Source: an uncultured Clostridia bacterium
GTDB lineage: Bacteria; Bacillota; Clostridia; UBA1381
NCBI GenBank assembly: GCA_947626135.1
Contig: CANQQZ010000015.1
Span: forward strand, 1 to 47,171
Direction: 5' to 3'
Length of the DNA stretch: 47,171 nucleotides
Of this stretch, positions 15,788 to 24,881 are shown one piece after another (the first letter of the stretch is position 1; every line of letters starts with the position of its first letter). The position numbers were made by a program, and so were the translations under genes. Under the pieces are notes generated by a model. It searched no databases. It saw only the letters and a list, made by a program, of their open reading frames with translations, and had not been told where the DNA came from.

Positions 15788-16861
15788 ATGGGACTTCCCG
15801 AAATTTTAATTGAATTCAAAAAAAAAGCGGAAACCGCTGTTATAAGAAGCCGTAACGGCGTTGTGGCGGCGATTTTGCTTGACACAACAAAATCCGGAGA
15901 CGGAAACTTAAGTTATAAGTATAGCTTTGAGGCGGACATACCTAAAGAGGATTGGTCTGTAAAAAATCTTGATTATTTTAACAAGATTTTTATGGGTTCG
16001 CCCAGACGCGTTATTGTTGAACGCGTACAGTCCGAGGACGAATACGATGACGCTCTTGCGAGACTGAAAAATAAGCAGTGGAATTGGCTTACAATTCCCG
16101 AAATTACCGACGAGAAGGTAGAATCGATAAAAACATGGATCATCGCGCAGAGAGCGGCGAAAAAAATGTTTAAGGCGGTTCTTCCTTCGAGTGAAACCGC
16201 GTCCAACTTTAACGACGAAGGCATTGTAGAGTTTGCGACCGGCGGTATCAAGGTCGGAACAAAATCGTATACAACGGCAGAGTACTGCGCGAGAATCGCG
16301 GGACTGCTTGCCGGTCTGCCTATGACGGAAAGCGCGACGTATCAGGTGCTTGCTGAGGTGGACGGTATCACCGAAAGCATTACACCCGACGACGATATAG
16401 ACACGGGCAAGTTTATCCTTATAGACGACGGCGAAAAAATTAAGGTCGGACGCGGCATAAATTCACTTCATATCATTTCTGGCGATAAAACTGAGGATAT
16501 GAAGAAAATCAAAATTATTGAGGGCATGGATCTGATGCGCGACGATATCCGCAAGACCTTTGAGGAAAATTACGTCGGCGTCAACAACAGCTACGATAAT
16601 AAAATTCTGTTTATCGCGGCGGTTAATAATTATTTCGATATTTTGCGCGACGATGGTGTGCTTTATGACGAGTTTGACAATTCCGCGGATATAGACATAG
16701 CCGCACAGCGCAAATGGCTGACCGAGCACGGCGTCGATGTTTCGGAAATGTCGGACGAACAGATACGCACCGCTAAAACAGGCAGTTATGTATTTGTTCA
16801 GGCAAATGTGCAGTTCTCCGACGCGCTGGAGGATTTACACTTCGTCATTAACATGGAATAA
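15788..16861 (+). CDS. xkdK: Tail sheath protein (XkdK-like)
   Basis: 357 residues. The N-terminal domain (AVIRSRNGVVAAILLDTTKS, KNLDYFNKIFMGSPRRVIVER) and the C-terminal sheath core (AGLPMTESATYQVL, SLHIISGD, MDLMRDDIRKTFEENYVG) match contractile-tail sheath proteins of the XkdK type. It defines the phage as a myovirus. An ATG nine bases earlier is too close to AGGAGG; this one is 11 bases from it. Confidence 0.93.
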   Translation: MGLPEILIEFKKKAETAVIRSRNGVVAAILLDTTKSGDGNLSYKYSFEADIPKEDWSVKNLDYFNKIFMGSPRRVIVERVQSEDEYDDALARLKNKQWNWLTIPEITDEKVESIKTWIIAQRAAKKMFKAVLPSSETASNFNDEGIVEFATGGIKVGTKSYTTAEYCARIAGLLAGLPMTESATYQVLAEVDGITESITPDDDIDTGKFILIDDGEKIKVGRGINSLHIISGDKTEDMKKIKIIEGMDLMRDDIRKTFEENYVGVNNSYDNKILFIAAVNNYFDILRDDGVLYDEFDNSADIDIAAQRKWLTEHGVDVSEMSDEQIRTAKTGSYVFVQANVQFSDALEDLHFVINME

Positions 16862-16875
16862 AGGAGGTTATATAA

Positions 16876-17328
16876 ATGCCAAAGAACAGAACAAAACCGG
16901 CAATCGGTAAGGTTATATCCGGCACACACGGATACTTTTGGTGGGACGGTGCGATTTGCTATGAAATCACTTCCTTCGAAGCGAAGATAAAAGCGAACCG
17001 CGAAACCATTAATTTTTCCGGCGATATGTGGGACGACAGTAAACTGATGAGCGTATCCGGCACATGGACGGCGAAAATCAAAAAGATTTATTCCAGAGGC
17101 ATGGAATATGCCGAAAAGCTCGCGCAGGGTCTTGACCCGCGTCTAACGCTTATAAGCAAGCTTGCGGACCCGGACAACGGCGGCACGGAGCGTGTGCAAA
17201 TTAATTCCTGCTGGCTTGATGAGCTGACGCTGCAGGCGTTCGAGAACGGGAAAATCACCGAGGACGAATTCAGCGGCGGATTTGTAGGATTTAAGTATCT
17301 CGACACAATCGCCGATCCGTGTGCGTAA
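16876..17328 (+). CDS. xkdM: Tail tube protein (XkdM-like)
   Basis: 150 residues. VISGTHGYFWWDGAICYEI near the start and the VSGTWTAKIKKIYSR block are typical of XkdM tube proteins, which polymerise inside the sheath. AAGGAGG precedes the ATG. The gene directly follows the sheath, as in PBSX. Confidence 0.93.
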   Translation: MPKNRTKPAIGKVISGTHGYFWWDGAICYEITSFEAKIKANRETINFSGDMWDDSKLMSVSGTWTAKIKKIYSRGMEYAEKLAQGLDPRLTLISKLADPDNGGTERVQINSCWLDELTLQAFENGKITEDEFSGGFVGFKYLDTIADPCA

Positions 17329-17372
17329 ACTTTGGGGACACTAAATGAATGAGGACACTAAAATATATATCT

Positions 17373-17394
17373 GCGGTCTTATGACTGCTTTTTT
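17373..17394 (+). terminator. Weak intrinsic terminator after the tube gene
   Basis: GCGGTC pairs with GACTGC across TTAT, followed by six T. It could lower transcription of the chaperone and tape-measure genes relative to the abundantly needed sheath and tube. The stem is short (six pairs, one G-U), so read-through is expected. Confidence 0.5.
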
Positions 17395-17419
17395 ATTTCT
17401 GAGAAGGGAGAAATCGAAA

Positions 17420-17794
17420 ATGACAAAAAGAACAAAATTGACGTTGCAGGAATTACTGCGCCGTAAGGAGCAGATGCTTGAAGCTAAGAAAATTAAATCT
17501 ACAAAGGAATTATACATCGCGTCTATTGACGCCACCATCACGATTGAGGAGCCGGACAGCGCGCTTTGCCGTGACGCGATGGGCATGGATGACAGCGATG
17601 CCGACAAATATATGTGCTACGAGTGCATAAAAGAGCCGAACCTTAAATCGAAAGATGTACAGGAGGCATTTGGCTGCGCCGAGCCTATGGATATTGTCGA
17701 AGCAATATTCAAGCCCGGCGAAATACCGCAGATTGCGGTTGCGTGCTTGAAGCTTGCGGGTTTCGCGGGCGGCGTTGAAGCGGTAAAAAACTAA
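17420..17794 (+). CDS. xkdN: Tail assembly chaperone (XkdN-like, G-type product)
   Basis: 124 residues: TKRTKLTLQELLRRKEQML, then an IEEPDSALCRDAMGM segment and the C-terminal half with AEPMDIVEAIFKPGEIPQ, as in XkdN/gpG-type chaperones that coat the tape measure during tail assembly. The gene ends in a slippery A_AAA_AAC followed directly by TAA, and a second product continues in the -1 frame. The frame opens 75 bases earlier, but GGGAG precedes this ATG. Confidence 0.88.
   Translation: MTKRTKLTLQELLRRKEQMLEAKKIKSTKELYIASIDATITIEEPDSALCRDAMGMDDSDADKYMCYECIKEPNLKSKDVQEAFGCAEPMDIVEAIFKPGEIPQIAVACLKLAGFAGGVEAVKN
17785..17791 (+). promoter_or_regulatory. -1 ribosomal frameshift site A_AAA_AAC
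   Basis: The zero frame reads GTA AAA AAC TAA. The heptamer AAAAAAC lets both tRNAs slip back one base, after which translation continues CTA ATT AAA and on for 57 codons. This matches the known gpG/gpGT mechanism of tailed phages: heptamer, reading-frame change and position are all in place. A downstream stimulatory structure was not demonstrated. Confidence 0.88.
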
Positions 17795-17964
17795 TTAAAA
17801 CCGACGGTGAATTGCAGCTTATCCACTATTACGTCCAGCGCGGATTTGATTGGGATAAGCTTGCGGCTTTATCCTCGTCGGAAAAATATTTTTTACGGGC
17901 AAGCATGGAGCTTGCCATTGAAGAGGAAACGGAAAAATATAGGGCTATTTTAGGTGGTGAGTGA
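17791..17964 (+). CDS. T-type extension of the tail chaperone, made by -1 frameshift
   Basis: The -1 frame after the slippery site gives LIKTDGELQLIHYYVQRGFD, then a WDKLAALSSSEKYFLRA segment, ending with LGGE. This W-D-K-L and S-x-x-E pattern is the usual T-domain of gpGT-like fusions, which bind tape measure protein. There is no start codon or ribosome binding site of its own, so it is made only as a fusion. It ends two bases before the tape-measure ATG. Confidence 0.85.
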   Translation, partial: LIKTDGELQLIHYYVQRGFDWDKLAALSSSEKYFLRASMELAIEEETEKYRAILGGE

Positions 17965-17966
17965 TT

Positions 17967-20561
17967 ATGGCAATTAGTCTTGGCGGAACGCTGTTTTTGA
18001 AGGACGGCAATTTTTTTGCGAATGTAAAATCCGCGACAGCGGCGGCGGGTGGTTTGAAAAAGGCGCTCGGCGAAACTACAACATCTATGAAGGCTCACGG
18101 CGCTGTGTCGGAGAGTACCGGCACGAAGCTTAAATCACTCGCCGGTAAGGTTGTCGGCGTGGTTGCGGCATATGCGTCCGTAAGCGCGATAAAATCATTC
18201 GGAGAGGAATGTGTTACAGCTGCTAACAATGCGGCGAACGCAAACACGCGTCTCAATACAATCATGCAGCAGATCCCCGGCAATACGCAGGCAATGACGG
18301 ACGAAATTAACAAGTACGCCTCTGCTCTGTCAAAGCAGACCACGATAGGCGGCTCGGCTCAAAAATATGGCGCGTCACAGCTTGCGTCCTTCCAGATATC
18401 AGCGCAAAGCATAAAAACGCTTATGCCGCAGCTTAATAATCTGGCGGTGGCGCAGTACGGCGTAAATGTCAGCAGCGACCAAATGGTACAGGCGGCGAAT
18501 ATGCTTGGTAAGGCATATGCCGGGCAGACAGGAGCGATGACACGCGCCGGTATCGTTATGACCGACGCGCAGGCTAATCTTATAAAAACGGGCGATGAAG
18601 CGACAAAAACAGCAACGCTTGTAGAAGTGCTGAAACAGAACTTCGGAAACTTGGCACAAGAAATGGCAAAAACGCCGGAGGGCGCGTGGATACGGCTGCA
18701 AAACAGCGTCGGCGCATTAAAAACGAAAATAGGCACGGAACTGCAGCCGGTGGTGACTACAGCAATGAACTATATAGCCGACCAAATGCCGAAAATAGAG
18801 AGTCTTGTCGAAAGTGGGATAAACGCGTTAGGACCGTCCGTAACATGGCTGACGCAAACTGCATTCCCCGCGGTCGGCAACGCGATAAGCAGTATGGTTG
18901 AGAAGGGTCGGCTGATATACGAAAAGATATCCCCCGCGCTTTCAAACCTTAAAGATGCGTTTGGAAACGTATGGGATTCCTTGTCGGGAATGCTTGGCAA
19001 TATTTCAAGCTCAATGGGCGGCGGAGGCATAAGCGCAGTAATCGGCGATGTGGCTTCCAGGTTTATTGATATGGGCGCAAAGATAATAGACGGTATCGCG
19101 CCGATATTTGACTTTATCGGCGAGCATTGGAACACGATACAACCGATTTTAGGCGCAATGCTTAAAGGATTTCTCGCGTTCCAGGGCTTAAAGCTCGGCG
19201 GCGGTATTGTATCCGGCATAGGCGGGTTCTTCGGCAAACTGCAAAGCGGTGGCAAAATATTAAAAACATTCGGCGAAGGCGTTTCGGGCGCGTTTGGTTT
19301 ATTTAAAGCGTCAGGCGGTGGCGTGGGTAATCTTAATTCAATGATTGGCATGATTGGCAAAATGGGGGCTACCGCTGGCAAATCATTAGGCGAGCTTGGC
19401 GGTTCGTTCGGATCTGTCGGAAAATTAATAAGCGGACTCGGAACGAGCGTTGGAGGCATAAGCGGTATTTTCGGCAAGGTGGGCAGTGCATTTAAAGCAG
19501 TCGGCACGGCTATCCTGGGCGTAAATCCGGTTATCCTCGCGGTTGTCGCTGGCATAGCGGCTGCGATTGCAGTAGGCGTACTGCTCTACAAGAACTGGGA
19601 TAAAATCAAAGCGTGGGCGCAAAATCTATGGAATGGCATAAAAGAAAAATTCGGCGGCATTCGCGACACCATCGTCGGTGCGTGGAATACCGTTAAGGAT
19701 AAAGCCGCCGAAATCTGGGGCGGTATAAAAAATACTGTGGGCGACGCGCTGGAGGGCGTTAGAAGCTATGCCAAGGGCAAGCTTGACAATATAAAAAATG
19801 CATACGAGGAACATGGCGGCGGTATAAAAGGCGCGGCGTTTGCCGCTATGGAGAGCGTTAAAACATATTACAGCCTAGGCTATGATGCGTTGAACACGCT
19901 CACAGGCGGTAAGCTTAGCGAGGTTGTCAATTCTGTGAAAGGTAAGCTGACCGAATTCGGGGCGGCGGTTTCCCAAAAATGGGAATTAATCAAAACCTCC
20001 ACATCGGAAAAATGGCAGTCGATTAAAAATACCGTGACCGAAAAGGTAAACGGTGTTTGGAGCTCCGTTTCCACGGTATTTGAAAATATACGGTCAAAAA
20101 TTTCGTCGGTATTTACCAGCGCACAAAATACCGTTCAAAATGCCATTGAAAAAATAAAGGGATTTTTCAATTTCAAATGGGAGCTTCCGAAGATTAAGCT
20201 ACCGCATTTTAGCATTTCCCCCGTCGGATGGGAATTTGGCGATTTATTAAAAGGCTCCATTCCGAAACTCGGGATTGAGTGGTACTCTAAGGGCGGTATC
20301 ATGACGCGCCCGACGGTGTTCGGCATGAACGGCAGCCGCGCCATGGTAGGCGGCGAAGCCGGAGCGGAGGCAATACTGCCGTTATCGCAGTTCTGGAATA
20401 GGCTTGACGCGGCATTTCGGCGACTGAACGTACAGCCGGCGGGCGGGCCGAACGTAACAAACAATATAAACATCAGCATATATGCCGCGCCCGGGGAAAC
20501 CGACGACAGTTTGGCTCAAAGGGTTGCGTCACGTATAGTAACAGTTTTAAAAAATATGTAA
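17967..20561 (+). CDS. Tail tape measure protein
   Basis: 864 residues. The N-terminal part is helical with GTLFLKDGNFFANVKSATAAAGGLKKAL; the middle is glycine- and alanine-rich with hydrophobic stretches, including VNPVILAVVAGIAAAIAVGV near 525, then repeats of 'W-x-x-I-K' type around 540-700. The C-terminus has PTVFGMNGSRAMVGGEAGAEAILP, typical of tape-measure ends. Its length fixes tail length. A GTG six bases earlier is possible; this ATG follows AGGTGG. Confidence 0.93.
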   Translation: MAISLGGTLFLKDGNFFANVKSATAAAGGLKKALGETTTSMKAHGAVSESTGTKLKSLAGKVVGVVAAYASVSAIKSFGEECVTAANNAANANTRLNTIMQQIPGNTQAMTDEINKYASALSKQTTIGGSAQKYGASQLASFQISAQSIKTLMPQLNNLAVAQYGVNVSSDQMVQAANMLGKAYAGQTGAMTRAGIVMTDAQANLIKTGDEATKTATLVEVLKQNFGNLAQEMAKTPEGAWIRLQNSVGALKTKIGTELQPVVTTAMNYIADQMPKIESLVESGINALGPSVTWLTQTAFPAVGNAISSMVEKGRLIYEKISPALSNLKDAFGNVWDSLSGMLGNISSSMGGGGISAVIGDVASRFIDMGAKIIDGIAPIFDFIGEHWNTIQPILGAMLKGFLAFQGLKLGGGIVSGIGGFFGKLQSGGKILKTFGEGVSGAFGLFKASGGGVGNLNSMIGMIGKMGATAGKSLGELGGSFGSVGKLISGLGTSVGGISGIFGKVGSAFKAVGTAILGVNPVILAVVAGIAAAIAVGVLLYKNWDKIKAWAQNLWNGIKEKFGGIRDTIVGAWNTVKDKAAEIWGGIKNTVGDALEGVRSYAKGKLDNIKNAYEEHGGGIKGAAFAAMESVKTYYSLGYDALNTLTGGKLSEVVNSVKGKLTEFGAAVSQKWELIKTSTSEKWQSIKNTVTEKVNGVWSSVSTVFENIRSKISSVFTSAQNTVQNAIEKIKGFFNFKWELPKIKLPHFSISPVGWEFGDLLKGSIPKLGIEWYSKGGIMTRPTVFGMNGSRAMVGGEAGAEAILPLSQFWNRLDAAFRRLNVQPAGGPNVTNNINISIYAAPGETDDSLAQRVASRIVTVLKNM

Positions 20562-20581
20562 GCAAGGAGGCATAACAGGAT

Positions 20582-21031
20582 ATGGATATATTCCTGAGCG
20601 TAAATAACAGAGCCGAAATATTACAAATTCCCGTCATGCCTCCGTCCTTTACCGTGTCGAAGCCGCAGACGGCTGAAAAATTTGAAACCGCATCGGGCGA
20701 GGAGCTACTGCTAATCGGCGCACCGAAGCTAAAAAGTATCGGGTGGGAAAGCTTTTTCCCGGTTCGGGATTACCCATTTTTAAAGCATAGTTACAATACC
20801 GATATGTGGGGCTGGGACTATGTTTACACTATAGATACATGGATAAAGCAGAAGCTGCCTATTCGTCTGATTATAACGTATGACAACCGGGACACGTCCA
20901 TAAACATTGCTACGGCGGTGTCGGACTTTGAATATACGGTAAAATCTGACGGCGATTTGTGGTATAAGATCCAATTCGACGAATTTAATCTGATAGGCAA
21001 CGATAATCCCGTTAAATGGTACGGAGGATAG
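20582..21031 (+). CDS. XkdP-like tail protein, N-terminal-type domain only
   Basis: 149 residues: MDIFLSVNNRAEILQIPVMPPSF, a WESFFPVRDYPF segment and IRLIITYDNRDTSINIATAVSDFEYTV, all matching the XkdP N-terminal domain. The C-terminal LysM peptidoglycan-binding part found in longer homologues is absent, so this is a short variant. It sits between tape measure and hub, as expected. AAGGAGG is upstream. Confidence 0.83.
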   Translation: MDIFLSVNNRAEILQIPVMPPSFTVSKPQTAEKFETASGEELLLIGAPKLKSIGWESFFPVRDYPFLKHSYNTDMWGWDYVYTIDTWIKQKLPIRLIITYDNRDTSINIATAVSDFEYTVKSDGDLWYKIQFDEFNLIGNDNPVKWYGG

Positions 21032-21035
21032 TCAA

Positions 21036-23210
21036 ATGGCGCAGTATGCAGATACGATAAACGGGTTCCCGTATTTTTCACAAAATGACAGCCGATGGAG
21101 CGGGGTGCGATACGGAGGTGTAAATATCGGATCATCCGGATGCGGACCGACAGCGGCGGCAATGGTGTTAAAATCATACGGCTTTTACGTTACACCGGAG
21201 GATACGGCGGCGCTGTTTGTAAAAGCCCTCGGCGGATATAGGACGACCGAGGGCGCAACGTGCTTTCCTGCTCTCTCACGGTCGCCATACAATCTGACTG
21301 TCGTGCAGACAACAAGTATAAATGCCGTTATTAACGCGCTGAAGCAGGGCATACCCGTCATAGCCAATCCGCACGGACCGTGCGATTTTACTTCCGGCGG
21401 CCATTATATAGTACTTTGCGGCATAAACGGCAGCAACCAAATAAAAGTGAACGACCCGAACGGCAATCACTATGAAATGTCCCGGACGAAAACATGGAGC
21501 GCGGATTATATCAATAACTGCTGCGTAATACATAACGCAATAGACGGGTTCTGGATCATGTCAAAGGACGGCAAGGGTTCAATAGGCTCGTCGTCAGCAG
21601 CGACGATAAAGCGATACACGGATTTTCCGAAATATAATCTATCGGAATATATGATAAATTATATTGCCGGCGTTATTGTAGGAGAATGTTCGGGCACTGT
21701 ACTCGGCTGCCGTCAAGAGGCGTCGCAGATGGTAAACCTGAACGAGTATCATGGGCGAACACATGATGATGCCGGAATGAGGCAGACAGTCAAGCCGTTT
21801 TCACAAGGCGGTTGGTATGCGGATAAATCGTTTAAAGCTAAGGCGACACAAACCGCTATTGACGCGGTGAGGTTTGTTATGGTCGAAGGAAAGCGCGTTC
21901 TTCCGCGATACGTGGTTGAACATGATTGGTTCCCAAATGACATTATAAACGCAAAGGCGAGAAATGATTACAGGGTCGGCGATACCGTTAAAAACAATTC
22001 GCAGTCTACATATAAATTTTATTGTTTTTTTGACGGTGCGGATGGTGATATTGCAGGATATTTTCCGGAGCTATATGAAAAATATAAATCCGATATACCT
22101 TGGTCAGAGGGCGCGGATGATGCAATTGAAGGCTATATGTTTTCTGAAAATGCATATGCCGCTGAGAATGTTGAACCAACGGTTGTATGGAAAAACCGTG
22201 TACATGAGAACATATGCGCGGCGCTGCAAAGCGCTGTACCGGCGGAAGTATCCGGAACAGGATTAGCATTGTATACTAACGGTCATGACATAACAAAAAC
22301 TGCCGGAAATATATCATGGAGCAACAGCATATATGAACTGGCAACGATTTTGTCATTCGAAACGGCAAAAACCGACGCAGAGTATCTGAAAGACCTCATA
22401 TACGTTCCCGGGGTTGGGGATGTGGTGCAAATTGTCACAAACGAAGAGGTTTTTCGCGGGATTATAACTACTGTAGACTACGGCGGCTCGAACACAAATA
22501 AATATACAGCGGTTGACATGGGCTGGTATATGAATAAAACAGCGCAGACATACCAGTTCCGTAATATACGCGCCGATGACGCAATAAGAGAATTGTGTGC
22601 AGATCTGTCGATAAGTATTGTAATGCTGCCTGAGCTTGAGACAAATATAAAACATATATATTTTGATAAAGATGTATCGGAAATATTGAAGGATATTTTA
22701 AATCAATGCGGCGGTGACTACAATTTTGATTTTGTGCCCGATGGTTTACGCATCTATAAAATCGGTGAATTGTATGCGTATCCGGAATTCCGTATCGCAG
22801 ACAATATTCCGCAGACATATTCTCCGGATTTCCGAGGCAAGGAAAATCACAGTATCAGCATTGAAGACATGAAAACATCTGTAAAGGTGACATCCGAAAA
22901 AGACAATGTTTATTCGGAGCTTGCTGTACTGCAGAACCGTGATCTAATCGACAAATACGGTTTTTTACAAAAAATAGTAAAGATAGATCCGGATACGGAA
23001 AATGCGGAAACAACTGCCAGGCGTGAACTTGAAGAAAATTCAAATCCAAAAGAAAGCTATTCGTTTGAGATTGTTGAGAAATTTGACAGTTACACCCGCG
23101 CCGGGGAAATTATCGGTATTGACGGTACCAATTATGTTATTGAAAGCACAAATCACAGAATCGAAAACGGCTGGCATTATAACACCATAGAGCTGAGGAG
23201 GCTGACGTAA
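21036..23210 (+). CDS. Baseplate hub fused to C39-like peptidase and a second cell-wall hydrolase-like domain
   Basis: 724 residues, about twice the size of a normal XkdQ hub. Residues 1-170 are a papain-like C39 peptidase: GSSGCGPTAAAMVL (Cys36), GGHYIVLCG (His123) and VNDPNG (Asp140). Residues about 200-300 (MINYIAGVIVGECSGTVLGC, then RQEASQMVNLNEYH) resemble a SleB/cell-wall-hydrolase-type domain, less certainly. From about 400 onward is the XkdQ/YqbQ hub, with VPGVGDVVQIVTNEEVFRGI and the C-terminal GEIIGIDGTNYVIESTNHRI. The hub sits at the tail tip; the extra domains would cleave peptidoglycan during DNA entry. It overlaps the next gene by one base. Confidence 0.82.
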   Translation: MAQYADTINGFPYFSQNDSRWSGVRYGGVNIGSSGCGPTAAAMVLKSYGFYVTPEDTAALFVKALGGYRTTEGATCFPALSRSPYNLTVVQTTSINAVINALKQGIPVIANPHGPCDFTSGGHYIVLCGINGSNQIKVNDPNGNHYEMSRTKTWSADYINNCCVIHNAIDGFWIMSKDGKGSIGSSSAATIKRYTDFPKYNLSEYMINYIAGVIVGECSGTVLGCRQEASQMVNLNEYHGRTHDDAGMRQTVKPFSQGGWYADKSFKAKATQTAIDAVRFVMVEGKRVLPRYVVEHDWFPNDIINAKARNDYRVGDTVKNNSQSTYKFYCFFDGADGDIAGYFPELYEKYKSDIPWSEGADDAIEGYMFSENAYAAENVEPTVVWKNRVHENICAALQSAVPAEVSGTGLALYTNGHDITKTAGNISWSNSIYELATILSFETAKTDAEYLKDLIYVPGVGDVVQIVTNEEVFRGIITTVDYGGSNTNKYTAVDMGWYMNKTAQTYQFRNIRADDAIRELCADLSISIVMLPELETNIKHIYFDKDVSEILKDILNQCGGDYNFDFVPDGLRIYKIGELYAYPEFRIADNIPQTYSPDFRGKENHSISIEDMKTSVKVTSEKDNVYSELAVLQNRDLIDKYGFLQKIVKIDPDTENAETTARRELEENSNPKESYSFEIVEKFDSYTRAGEIIGIDGTNYVIESTNHRIENGWHYNTIELRRLT

Positions 23211-23488
23211 TGGACGCTGTAAGAGAATTGGCGAACGAAATAAAAGCGCGCACCAATCCCGCGGCGTATTCGCCGATGTTTGGGAAAATAATATCACTGC
23301 CGGAGCTCAAGATTCAGATTGGCAGGAATGCTTTTATTTACGCAGACGATGTGAAATTGACGTTTGACATTCACGAAACGCGCCCGCTTGAGCGCGGAGG
23401 CATGGAGTATGTTAATCTCGGCAAGGAAGTTGTATTACTGCCGTATTCGGATGACAATAAATTTATTGCTGTGGGGGTGGTCATGTGA
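23210..23488 (+). CDS. xkdR: DUF2577 family tail protein (XkdR-like)
   Basis: 92 residues. MDAVRELANEIKARTNPAAY followed by the beta-barrel GKIISLPELKIQIGRNAF and C-terminal EVVLLPYSDDNKFIAVGVV match DUF2577/XkdR, a baseplate spike/OB-fold component. ATG overlaps the hub stop (TAATG). Confidence 0.88.
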   Translation: MDAVRELANEIKARTNPAAYSPMFGKIISLPELKIQIGRNAFIYADDVKLTFDIHETRPLERGGMEYVNLGKEVVLLPYSDDNKFIAVGVVM

Positions 23489-23856
23489 GTAAAACGCTGC
23501 TATTTGATTTTGGCATCGGTGATTTTGTTATAAAAAACGGAAATCCGGTTACCGTTTCCGGTATTGAAGCGTTAAAAATGCGAGCGGAGAAAATTATTCG
23601 CACACAGTACGGACGTTACGGGATTTACCGAGATAGGGAATATGGCGCCAATATCCGCGATCTTGTAGTCGGTCGCAGTATGGGAATAGGATTTACAGCA
23701 TCGGAATTGGAGCGCGAAATAAGCGCGGCACTTCTGCGTGACGAGGAAATTAACGCCGTAAACAGTTTCAAAATAAATCAATCCGGCACGGTTTTGGAAG
23801 TTTCAATAACACTGTCTACGGCATACGGTGATGTATCGGAGGTGTATACATTTTGA
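23485..23856 (+). CDS. xkdS: DUF2634 family tail protein (XkdS-like)
   Basis: 123 residues, GTG start overlapping the previous stop. LKMRAEKIIRTQYGRYGIYRDREYGANIRDLV is the gp25/XkdS lysozyme-like wedge pattern, though without a lytic role. It is a baseplate wedge component. Its stop overlaps the next TTG start. Confidence 0.88.
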   Translation: MSKTLLFDFGIGDFVIKNGNPVTVSGIEALKMRAEKIIRTQYGRYGIYRDREYGANIRDLVVGRSMGIGFTASELEREISAALLRDEEINAVNSFKINQSGTVLEVSITLSTAYGDVSEVYTF

Positions 23857-24881
23857 CGTTTGATGAAATACTGGAATTTCTGTTGGGAAGCGTAACGGGC
23901 GGTTATGACGTTTCGGTTGGTTCATTTTTCTATGACCTTCTTTATCCGGTCGCGGAGCAAATATACGGACTACAGCAAAAATATGATATGTTCCGTGATA
24001 ACGCGTTTGCTATAACCGCATCGGACGAATGGCTTGACAAGAAAGTTGCCGAGCAGGGTATTACGCGCCGATCGGCGACATATGCCACGGGAACGGTACG
24101 CATTAATGGGCGCAAGGGCGAGGTTATCATTGCCGGCGCAAAGGTCGCGGCTGATGATATACTATTTTCGGTGGACGATACTACTATTATTCCCGATAGC
24201 GAATATGCTGATGTATCCGCCACATGCACAATCGCAGGGAGCGCCGGTAACGTTAAAGCCGGAGCGATAAACCGTTTTCCCTTGACCCTTCCCGGTCTTA
24301 TCGAGGTTACTAACCCTGAGCCGTTTACGGGTGGTTATGATGTAGAAAACGACGCGGATTTGCGTGAACGTTATCTCGACAAGCTTGCGCATCCGGCGGC
24401 AAGCGGGAACGTATATCACTACATCGAATGGGCGAAAGAGGTCCCTGGTGTAGGCAATGCGCGTGTTATTCCGCTCTGGCATGGAAACGGCACCGTGAAG
24501 GTCATAATAACCGATGCAGATCGCAAACCCGCCGATGCCAAACTCATAGAGACGGTCGCGGAGTATATAGAAACGCAGCGCCCCGTGGGTGCATCTGTTA
24601 CGGTGGCAAGCGCAGAGGCAAAGGTAATAAACATATCATTGACAATTGCTTCACCTTCCGACCGCGAGGAAATCAAAAAGCAAATTGAAAAATCAATAAC
24701 GCGCTATCTGACGCAGGATGCCATAAACAAAGAATTTGTGTCCTATGCAAAAATAGGCGGTTTAATACTTGCAATAGATAATGTTGATGATTATAGTGAT
24801 CTGATTGTAAACGGCAGCAAGGAAAACGTAACAATCCCTGCCGGAATGATTCCGGTACTCGGCGAGGTGATTATAACATGA
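23853..24881 (+). CDS. xkdT: Baseplate J/gp47 family protein (XkdT-like)
   Basis: 342 residues, TTG start with CGGAGG at good spacing. DNAFAITASDEWLDKKVAEQGITR and GSAGNVKAGAINRFPLTLPGLIEVTNPEPFTGG are the signature of baseplate J proteins; ERYLDKLAHPAASGNVYHYIEWAKEVPGVG completes it. It forms the wedge of the contractile baseplate. It overlaps the next gene by four bases. Confidence 0.95.
   Translation: MTFDEILEFLLGSVTGGYDVSVGSFFYDLLYPVAEQIYGLQQKYDMFRDNAFAITASDEWLDKKVAEQGITRRSATYATGTVRINGRKGEVIIAGAKVAADDILFSVDDTTIIPDSEYADVSATCTIAGSAGNVKAGAINRFPLTLPGLIEVTNPEPFTGGYDVENDADLRERYLDKLAHPAASGNVYHYIEWAKEVPGVGNARVIPLWHGNGTVKVIITDADRKPADAKLIETVAEYIETQRPVGASVTVASAEAKVINISLTIASPSDREEIKKQIEKSITRYLTQDAINKEFVSYAKIGGLILAIDNVDDYSDLIVNGSKENVTIPAGMIPVLGEVIIT

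Noticed and set aside
18770-19555. Long minus-strand open frame (261 codons) within the tape measure gene
   Set aside because: It is proline- and serine-rich antisense of a GC-skewed gene, with no ribosome binding site and no recognisable family.
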